Source of the DNA: Clostridia bacterium
GTDB lineage: Bacteria; Bacillota; Clostridia; Christensenellales; Borkfalkiaceae
NCBI GenBank assembly: GCA_029063275.1
Contig: JAIDOO010000056.1
Location: forward strand, 1-9,058
Length of the DNA: 9,058 nucleotides
Direction: 5' to 3'
The stretch's first letter is position 1. Every line of letters begins with the position of its first letter. A model generated the notes under the pieces. That model saw only the letters and a program-made list of their open reading frames with translations, did no database searches and was not told where the DNA came from. The translations under genes and the position numbers were made by a program. Shown piece after piece: positions 4,531 to 9,058 of the stretch.

Positions 4531-5157
4531 TTATTTATTGTAAAAATCGCATAATTTTTTTAAAGTGCAGTTTTCGCAGTCGGGGCGTTGGGATTTGCAC
4601 ACACGCCTGCCGTGGTAAATAAGATAGTGGTGGGCTTTTGACCATTCGCTTTTGGGTATTGCCTGCATAAGCGCCTTTTCAACCTTTTCGGGCGTGTTGC
4701 CCTGCGCGAGCCCCAGCCTGTTGGAAACGCGGAAAACGTGGGTATCGACTGCAATCGCGTCGCCGCCGAACGCCACCGCGTAGACGACGTTTGCCGTCTT
4801 TCGCCCGACGCCCGCAAGCGTTTGCAAATCTTCTAAGGTTGCGGGTACTTCTCCGTTGAATTTCTCCATTATATCGCGCGAGGCGGATAGAATGTGCGCC
4901 GCCTTGTTTCTGTAAAAACCGCAGGCGAAAATATACCTTTCCAGCTCGGCTTGCGAAAGGCTAAGCATTTTTTCGGGCGTGTTATACTCTTTAAAAAGCA
5001 CCTCGGTAACCTTATTGACCCTGGCGTCCGTGCATTGCGCCGAGAGTATAACCGCAACCAAAAGCTCGTACGGCGAAGAAAATTTAAGCTCGGGCTTAGC
5101 GTTGGGGTAAAGCCCGGCAAGCCCTTGCAAAATTTTTACATTTTTTCCTTTGTCCAT
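4531..5157 (-). CDS. nth: Endonuclease III (DNA glycosylase/AP lyase)
   Basis: A base-excision repair enzyme that removes oxidised pyrimidines and cleaves the resulting abasic site. The 208 residues match the family's usual length. The helix-hairpin-helix LAGVGRKTANVV holds the catalytic lysine K120. The catalytic aspartate is D138 in VDTHVFRVSNR. The iron-sulfur cluster ligands are C187, C194, C197 and C203 (CX6CX2CX5C). These numbers are the same as in the E. coli enzyme. The start at 5157 has no Shine-Dalgarno sequence. A promoter-like TTGATT-N18-TAAAAT (5188-5193 and 5164-5169, minus strand) ends 6 nt before the ATG, suggesting a leaderless transcript. It may also be co-transcribed with the DUF3343 gene 32 nt upstream. 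It ends at a shared bidirectional terminator. Confidence 0.98.
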   Translation of the reverse strand: MDKGKNVKILQGLAGLYPNAKPELKFSSPYELLVAVILSAQCTDARVNKVTEVLFKEYNTPEKMLSLSQAELERYIFACGFYRNKAAHILSASRDIMEKFNGEVPATLEDLQTLAGVGRKTANVVYAVAFGGDAIAVDTHVFRVSNRLGLAQGNTPEKVEKALMQAIPKSEWSKAHHYLIYHGRRVCKSQRPDCENCTLKKLCDFYNK

Positions 5158-5163
5158 ACAAAA

Positions 5164-5193
5164 ATTTTACCATAAGCCGTCAGTGGAAATCAA
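5164..5193 (-). promoter_or_regulatory. Candidate nth promoter giving a leaderless mRNA
   Basis: On the minus strand TTGATT (5188-5193), 18 nt, TAAAAT (5164-5169), then 6 nt and the nth ATG. The expected transcription start coincides with the A of the ATG. The -35 box overlaps the stop codon of the DUF3343 gene. Confidence 0.45.
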
Positions 5194-5450
5194 CCGATTT
5201 TCCCGATAATAGTTTTGCCGTAATTCGAATAAACTTTAAAAAATCCGTAAAACGCGGAATATCCGCCCGAGCGGACCACCATTTTGGTTCTCTCAAGCAT
5301 ACCGCCGGGAAATTTGATTGAAAGTCCGCAACCCACGTTTGCTTCTTTCGGCGTATTAATAAGTCCTGCGGGTATGCCTGCCGCCCGTAATCTTGCGTTG
5401 CAGTCTATTGCCTGCGAGCGCGAACGGAAAACCGCAAGTATCTCAGTCAT
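5190..5450 (-). CDS. DUF3343 protein, putative sulfur/selenium carrier
   Basis: An 86-residue cytoplasmic protein of the DUF3343 family, which also forms the C-terminal part of YedF-type selenium metabolism proteins. The family pattern is visible: an N-terminal strand ILAVFRS with the helix SQAIDCNARLRAAG, then PKEANVGCGLSIKF carrying the conserved cysteine (C41 here) where a persulfide or perselenide could be held. A second cysteine is C17. The start at 5450 has GAGGGA about 8 nt upstream. It is divergent, by 57 bp, from a cysteine desulfurase-like gene, a natural sulfur donor. The carrier role is inferred from family context and has not been proven for this protein. nth follows on the same strand. 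Confidence 0.82.
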   Translation of the reverse strand: MTEILAVFRSRSQAIDCNARLRAAGIPAGLINTPKEANVGCGLSIKFPGGMLERTKMVVRSGGYSAFYGFFKVYSNYGKTIIGKIG

Positions 5451-5454
5451 AAAT

Positions 5455-5483
5455 TTGTCCCTCGTATAAATAGAATATATTAT
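5455..5483 (+). promoter_or_regulatory. Candidate promoter of the desulfurase-cysK operon
   Basis: TTGTCC (5455-5460), 17 nt, TATTAT (5478-5483) lie in the 57-bp AT-rich gap between divergent genes. This would start transcription near 5490 and give a leader of about 18 nt. The minus-strand promoter of the DUF3343 gene must lie in or beyond the same gap, but I cannot place it well. Confidence 0.45.
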
Positions 5484-5507
5484 TATTTTATGTTACCGAG
5501 GTAAATT

Positions 5508-6626
5508 ATGATATATTTTGACAACGCCGCCACGGGCGGTTTCAAACCCGACGGCGTTATAACGGCAACCGCCGCGGCGATAAAATTCGGCGCAAACCCC
5601 GGACGGAGCGGACACAAGCTTTCGCTTGCGTGTCTGGAAAGAGTATACGCTTGCAGAAAGCTGCTTTGCTCCTTTTTGGGCGGATACAGCTACGACAGGA
5701 CAGTATTCACAAAAAACTGTACCGAGGCGCTGAATATCGCGCTCTGCGGCGTTTTAAAGGCGGGCGACAAGGTAGTAACCACCGTTGCCGAGCACAACTC
5801 GGTTTTGCGCCCGTTGGAGTTTTTGAAAAGTAAGGGGGTGGAGGTTGAATACGCGCCCTTGACCGAGGAGGGCGAAATCGACCTCGAAGCGCTTTTCCGC
5901 CTTGTTACGGACGATACGCGCGCAGTGGTTATTACGCTTGCTTCTAACGTAACGGGGACCTCGCCCGACGTTGCCGAGGTACGCAAAAAAATCCCCGAAA
6001 AAACCCTTTTAATCTGCGACGGCGCGCAGGCTTGCGGACACGTTGCGATAGATATGAAAAGTTTTGGCATAGACGCTCTGGCGGTTGCGGGGCACAAGGG
6101 AATGTGCGGTATCCAGGGCAGCGGCGCTCTGCTGTTTTCCGAGCGGTTAAACCCCGACCCCGTTTTATACGGCGGTACGGGCAGTGAGTCCTTCAATCTG
6201 AATATGCCCGATTTTTACCCCGACAGGCTTGAAAGCGGAACGCTGTCCTATCCTGCAATCGTGTCCCTGGGCGAGGGGGTTTTGTTTTTGCAACAGAATA
6301 TGAAATCCGCCGCCGACAAGGTGCTTGCAATGACGGAATACCTTATTGACGGACTTGCGAAAATAAGCGGAGTAACCCTTTTTTCACAGCCCAATCCGTT
6401 CGGAATTGTTGCGCTCAGATTAAACAATATGCAGTCCGAAATCGCGGCTTACAGACTCTCGGAAGAGTTTGCAATATGCGTACGCGGCGGTCTGCACTGC
6501 GCACCGTTAATGCACGCGGCGCTCGATTCGGACGGGCTTGTCCGCGCCTCGCTCAGCGGCTTTAACAGTATGAACGAGTGCTCGCAGTTTTTGCGCGCGG
6601 TAAAAAAACTCGCCTCGGAGGGATAA
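5508..6626 (+). CDS. Cysteine desulfurase-family PLP enzyme (EF2568-like)
   Basis: A 372-residue class V aminotransferase-fold enzyme, expected to release sulfur from cysteine (or selenium from selenocysteine) as an enzyme-bound persulfide, leaving alanine. Visible features: the opening MIYFDNAAT motif; H96 in AEHNS, which stacks on the cofactor; N147; D171 in CDGAQ; and the PLP-binding lysine K197 in AVAGHKGM. The catalytic cysteine is C331 in VRGGLHCAPLMH, the form seen in the TIGR01977/EF2568 group; NifS and SufS have other loop sequences. A GAGGT ribosome site lies 5 nt or so upstream of the ATG. Its stop is immediately followed by the ATG of cysK, and it is divergent from the DUF3343 carrier gene. 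Exact substrate (S or Se) cannot be told from sequence. Confidence 0.93.
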   Translation: MIYFDNAATGGFKPDGVITATAAAIKFGANPGRSGHKLSLACLERVYACRKLLCSFLGGYSYDRTVFTKNCTEALNIALCGVLKAGDKVVTTVAEHNSVLRPLEFLKSKGVEVEYAPLTEEGEIDLEALFRLVTDDTRAVVITLASNVTGTSPDVAEVRKKIPEKTLLICDGAQACGHVAIDMKSFGIDALAVAGHKGMCGIQGSGALLFSERLNPDPVLYGGTGSESFNLNMPDFYPDRLESGTLSYPAIVSLGEGVLFLQQNMKSAADKVLAMTEYLIDGLAKISGVTLFSQPNPFGIVALRLNNMQSEIAAYRLSEEFAICVRGGLHCAPLMHAALDSDGLVRASLSGFNSMNECSQFLRAVKKLASEG

Positions 6627-7547
6627 ATGATTTTTAAAAACATATCGGATTTGGTCGGCGCAACGCCCCTTTCCGAGCTGTGCTCATTCAATAAATCGCG
6701 CGGCTTAAAAGCCAAAATTTTTGCCAAACTCGAATACTTCAACCCGACGGGCTCGGTTAAAGACAGGGCGGCTAAGGCTATGATTGAAGAAGCGGAAAAA
6801 AGCGGACTTTTAAAAGAGGGCGCAACTATTATCGAGCCGACCTCCGGCAATACTGGTATCGCGCTTGCCGCAATCGGCAGGGCTAAAGGGTACAAAGTCG
6901 TTTTAACCATGCCCGAGAGTATGAGCGCCGAGCGTCGCGCGCTTTTAAAGGCTTACGGCGCCGAGCTTGTTTTGACCGACGGGGCAAAGGGAATGACGGG
7001 CGCGGTGGAAAAAGCCGAAGAGCTTGCAAAAACCCGTAGCGGAGTTATTTTGGGTCAGTTTTCAAACCCAGCGAATACCGCCGCGCATTTTTCGGCGACC
7101 GGTCCCGAAATCTGGGAGGATACGGACGGCAAGGTGGATATTTTTGTCGCGGGCGTCGGAACGGGCGGAACGCTTATGGGCGCAGGTGCGTTTTTAAAGA
7201 GTAAAAATCCCGATTTGAAAATTATCGCGGTAGAACCTGCGGATTCGCCCGTGCTTTCAAAGGGTGTAGCGGGACCGCACGCAATACAGGGAATCGGCGC
7301 GGGCTTCGTGCCGCAGATTTTCGATAAAGAAATTTTCGACTGCGTTATCGCTGTCGAAAGCGGTGATGCTTCGGACACGGCTAAAGAGCTTGTCCGTACC
7401 GAGGGAATTCTCGCGGGCTATTCCTCGGGCGCGGCGCTGTGGGCGGCGGTTCAACTCGCCGCACTGGAAGAAAACGCGGGCAAAAACATAGTCGTGGTTT
7501 TTCCCGACGGCGGCGAAAAATATCTTTCAACCAAGCTTTATCAATAA
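6627..7547 (+). CDS. cysK: Cysteine synthase (O-acetylserine sulfhydrylase)
   Basis: A PLP enzyme that makes cysteine from O-acetylserine and sulfide in the cytoplasm. At 306 residues it has normal length. The PLP lysine is K45 in PTGSVKDRAAKAMI. The substrate loop is TSGNTG at 72-77. The cofactor phosphate is bound by GTGGT at 178-182, and the pyridine-nitrogen serine lies in SSGAA at 266-270. QFSNPANTAAHF and the closing PDGGEKYLST are also typical. The ATG directly follows the desulfurase stop codon, and its ribosome site GGAGGG (6617-6622) lies inside that gene, so the two are translationally coupled. The pairing of a cysteine-making with a cysteine-splitting enzyme suggests a shared sulfur-supply role. 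No cysE is in the window. It ends at a strong terminator. Confidence 0.97.
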   Translation: MIFKNISDLVGATPLSELCSFNKSRGLKAKIFAKLEYFNPTGSVKDRAAKAMIEEAEKSGLLKEGATIIEPTSGNTGIALAAIGRAKGYKVVLTMPESMSAERRALLKAYGAELVLTDGAKGMTGAVEKAEELAKTRSGVILGQFSNPANTAAHFSATGPEIWEDTDGKVDIFVAGVGTGGTLMGAGAFLKSKNPDLKIIAVEPADSPVLSKGVAGPHAIQGIGAGFVPQIFDKEIFDCVIAVESGDASDTAKELVRTEGILAGYSSGAALWAAVQLAALEENAGKNIVVVFPDGGEKYLSTKLYQ

Positions 7548-7549
7548 AA

Positions 7550-7579
7550 AAAAATTCCGCTTTTATAAGCGGAATTTTT
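7550..7579. terminator. Bidirectional terminator after cysK
   Basis: AAAAATTCCGCTT (7550-7562) pairs perfectly with AAGCGGAATTTTT (7567-7579) around a TTAT loop. The A- and T-rich ends let it work for cysK and for the convergent gene that ends at 7582. Confidence 0.93.
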
Positions 7580-7581
7580 AT

Positions 7582-7872
7582 TTAAATGCTTTTAAGACGG
7601 TTTATAACCTCTTTCAGTTTTTTGCGCTTAAAGCCGTCCACGAGGGGCGCAAGCGTGTTATAAAAATTGTCCAAATCCGCATTGGTCAGCGTGCCGTTGC
7701 GCTTTCCGCGCTCGGCTTCGGCGATAATGGTGCCGAGAAGCTGACCCTGGCTTTTGCCGTTCATTGCCTGCGAAACTTTTTTTGCAAGCTCGACGGTGTT
7801 GTTCATTTCTTCGCTTTTGGGCGTTTCGGCGTTTTCGTTGTTTTCGGGGGTGTAGCTTTTAAAATCTTTCAT
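7582..7872 (-). CDS. Small charged protein of unknown function (96 aa)
   Basis: I do not recognise a named family. The first 25 residues are polar, acidic and probably disordered (PENNENAETPKSEEMNN). The rest looks helical: VELAKKVSQAMNGKSQGQLLGTIIAEAERGKRNGTLTNADLDNFYNTLAP, ending in the basic GFKRKKLKEVINRLKSI. There is no signal peptide or membrane segment. GGAG lies about 7 nt before the ATG. It is divergent from another small unknown gene at 7923, with only 50 bp between, so the two may share regulation. It converges on cysK across a bidirectional terminator. Coding is supported by the ribosome site, the sensible amphipathic composition and the terminator. Confidence 0.8.
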   Translation of the reverse strand: MKDFKSYTPENNENAETPKSEEMNNTVELAKKVSQAMNGKSQGQLLGTIIAEAERGKRNGTLTNADLDNFYNTLAPLVDGFKRKKLKEVINRLKSI

Positions 7873-7881
7873 AATAACTCC

Positions 7882-7908
7882 GCATATAATGTTAATATCA
7901 ATGTATGC
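7882..7908. promoter_or_regulatory. Shared divergent regulatory region with an imperfect dyad
   Basis: GCATATA (7882-7888) faces TGTATGC (7902-7908), 6 of 7 pairs matching, in the 50-bp gap between two divergent small genes. The plus-strand TATAAT at 7885-7890 overlaps its left arm. A regulator binding here could act on both genes, but no -35 box is convincing. Confidence 0.3.
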
Positions 7909-7922
7909 AAGGAGTTTGAATT

Positions 7923-8249
7923 ATGCAACTTTTTATAATCCTCGCCCTGCTTCTTTACAGCGGCAAAGGCAACGCGCAAAATCTTTTGCAGGAAGTGCGC
8001 CCTATGCTTGAAAGCTTCGGCGGCGAGCAGGTGCAGGAGGCGCTCAAAAGCGCGGACGAAATTTCGCAGGTGCTTTCTGCGGTAAACGCCTTTTCGGGCG
8101 GATTGGGCGGCGAACAGCCACAGGCTGAAAAGTCCCCCGAATTTTCTCAGCACGGCGGAACCGGTGGCGGTTTTCCCCTCGAACCTATTTCTAAAATTGC
8201 CGACAGGGATATAACCTATTCTCTTTCAAAATACATAGCTCAGGCATAA
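7923..8249 (+). CDS. Small protein with hydrophobic N-terminus, unknown function (108 aa)
   Basis: No family is recognised. Residues 2-12 (QLFIILALLLY) are strongly hydrophobic and could be a short membrane anchor or a buried helix; the stretch is short for a membrane helix and no clear cleavage site follows. Residues 15-60 look like amphipathic helices: KGNAQNLLQEVRPMLESFGGEQVQEALKSADEISQVLSAVNAF. A glycine-, glutamine- and proline-rich, probably disordered part follows (GGLGGEQPQAEK, GGTGGGFPLEP). The end is DITYSLSKYIAQA. AAGGAG lies 8 nt before the ATG, supporting the start. It is divergent from the unknown gene at 7582-7872. No clear terminator is seen after it. Confidence 0.78.
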   Translation: MQLFIILALLLYSGKGNAQNLLQEVRPMLESFGGEQVQEALKSADEISQVLSAVNAFSGGLGGEQPQAEKSPEFSQHGGTGGGFPLEPISKIADRDITYSLSKYIAQA

Positions 8250-8344
8250 TCTCACGAAGCCGCAAACAACCCGATTGTATTTTCAGGTTAATACGATATT
8301 TTTGACACTATAACGCGGCAACAAGGTTTTTAATTTTTTTACTA
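8250..8344. other. Intergenic region without a convincing feature
   Basis: An AT-rich gap. A TTGACA at 8302-8307 has no -10 box at the right distance. A T-run near 8326-8340 has no preceding stem. CCGATTGT at 8271-8278 is repeated at 8358-8365 next to the following gene's promoter and might be a half-site. Confidence 0.4.
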
Positions 8345-8373
8345 TTGCAAATTGCCGCCGATTGTGTTATAAT
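8345..8373 (+). promoter_or_regulatory. Extended -10 promoter of the TIM-barrel gene, with a dyad
   Basis: TTGCAA (8345-8350), 17 nt, TATAAT (8368-8373), with TG at 8365-8366 making an extended -10. The -10 box ends 6 nt before the ATG at 8380, so the predicted start of transcription falls on the ATG. CCGATT (8358-8363) and AATCGG (8371-8376) form a perfect 6-bp inverted repeat around the -10 region, a possible operator. Confidence 0.65.
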
Positions 8374-8379
8374 CGGGGT

Positions 8380-9058
8380 ATGACGATAGGACTTACAACA
8401 AACTGTCTTAAAAATCTCGAAACAGAGGACGCACTTTCAAAACTTAACGAGCTTGGCGCGGAAGTCTGCGGGGTGGGGCTTCGCACCTTTTACGAATATC
8501 GCCCCGAGTTCGCAAAAAAATTTTCCGCCCGTGCAGAGGGGGTGGAAATTAATTCCGTAAGCGTTTCGCCCCTCAATTTCGAGGCTCAGCTTTTTGTCAA
8601 TAACCGCAGGGTGCGCGGGGACGGCTTTTACTGGCTGGACCAGGTTATGCGCTCGGCTCAGCTTTTCGGCGCAAAGCATTACATATTGCGCGGCGCTCCG
8701 CAAGCTTGCAATTACGACGAAACCGCCGCACGTTTAAGAGAAATTTCGGAATTTTGCTCGCGCTACGGCGTAACTCTCTGCCTTGAAAACGACCCCAAGG
8801 GGCTTTACTGCGCGCCGAGGATTTTCAGCGAATTGAAGGAGCGGTGCGAGAGTATTGCGGCGGTTTTCAACTTAGCCAACGCGAAAAAATCGTGCTATCC
8901 TTACCAAATGTATTTTTCGGAAACGGTTGCCCGCCTTGCCGAAGTCCGTCTGGACGCAAGCGCAGACAGCTTGGAAATTATTTCTTTTTTAAAAAAGCGG
9001 GATTATGGCGGCGCGGTGTTGGTTGATGGCTGTTTGGACGCGGAACAAACTTTTAAAT
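8380..9058 (+). CDS. Sugar phosphate isomerase/epimerase-like TIM-barrel protein, 5' part
   Basis: An open frame of 226 codons that runs off the window end without a stop. It resembles the xylose isomerase-like/AP endonuclease 2 TIM-barrel superfamily, which includes metal-dependent sugar epimerases. The start MTIGLTTNCL is the first strand, and ELGAEVCGVGL the second. FYWLDQVMRSAQLFGAKHYILRG is the helix and strand before the active site, and EFCSRYGVTLCLENDP carries E136, a likely metal ligand. AVFNLANA follows where many relatives have an aspartate; here it is asparagine (N164), so metal binding may be altered. RLAEVRLDASAD and GGAVLVDG are later strands. No Shine-Dalgarno sequence precedes the ATG; GGGG ends 1 nt before it. 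Substrate is unknown. Family placement is by pattern only. Confidence 0.75.
   Translation, partial: MTIGLTTNCLKNLETEDALSKLNELGAEVCGVGLRTFYEYRPEFAKKFSARAEGVEINSVSVSPLNFEAQLFVNNRRVRGDGFYWLDQVMRSAQLFGAKHYILRGAPQACNYDETAARLREISEFCSRYGVTLCLENDPKGLYCAPRIFSELKERCESIAAVFNLANAKKSCYPYQMYFSETVARLAEVRLDASADSLEIISFLKKRDYGGAVLVDGCLDAEQTFK

Noticed and set aside
5690..6196. Minus-strand frame of 168 codons opposite the desulfurase gene
   Set aside because: It has serine-rich shadow composition, no ribosome site, and lies antisense to a well-supported enzyme.
6449..6910. Minus-strand frame of 153 codons across the desulfurase-cysK junction
   Set aside because: It is a shadow of two confident genes with no supporting signal.
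8302..8330. TTGACA at 8302-8307 as a promoter
   Set aside because: No -10 box lies at 16-18 nt, and no gene start follows at a fitting distance.
8437..8703. Minus-strand frame of 88 codons opposite the TIM-barrel gene
   Set aside because: It is antisense to a longer plus-strand frame with clear protein pattern and promoter, and it has no ribosome site.

Overview
The window looks like a chromosomal stretch of a low-GC Gram-positive bacterium, most likely an uncultured gut-type member of Clostridia. This rests on a clostridial-style 404-residue EF-Tu encoded after EF-G, strong AGGAGG-type ribosome sites, many intrinsic terminators and a DUF3343/desulfurase sulfur module. I cannot resolve family or genus from the sequence alone. 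I see no mobile element, tRNA, rRNA or CRISPR array.

Layout. (1) 1-1702: the 3' end of fusA (EF-G), then tuf with its own promoter, a structured leader and a strong terminator. (2) 1703-4530: an accessory array of four short membrane proteins, each an N-terminal CX2C-X10-CX2C zinc ribbon followed by a DUF4190-like hydrophobic region, plus two 46-47-residue zinc-ribbon microproteins with no membrane part and a small XRE-type repressor gene in opposite orientation. Two near-identical segments show that a [membrane zinc ribbon, terminator, microprotein] unit was duplicated. Three copies of a 14-bp dyad (ideal AACCC-N4-GGGTT) lie over the promoters of the first two membrane genes and of the repressor gene, which defines a candidate local regulon. 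(3) 4531-5450, minus strand: a DUF3343 protein (putative S/Se carrier) and endonuclease III (nth). (4) 5508-7547: a cysteine desulfurase-like PLP enzyme directly abutting cysK, divergent from the DUF3343 gene. Together these form a probable cysteine/sulfur-transfer module. (5) 7582-8249: two divergent small proteins of unknown function. (6) 8380 to the window end: the start of a sugar phosphate isomerase/epimerase-like TIM-barrel protein, cut by the window edge.

The most unusual part is region 2. The repressor, its operators inside promoter spacers, the conserved terminator and GNRA-hairpin cassette ahead of each microprotein, and a perfect-consensus promoter buried in a microprotein gene look like a small self-contained regulatory system of unknown purpose. 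A second oddity is that nth and the TIM-barrel gene lack a Shine-Dalgarno sequence and have promoters whose -10 box ends exactly 6 nt before the ATG, as expected for leaderless mRNAs.
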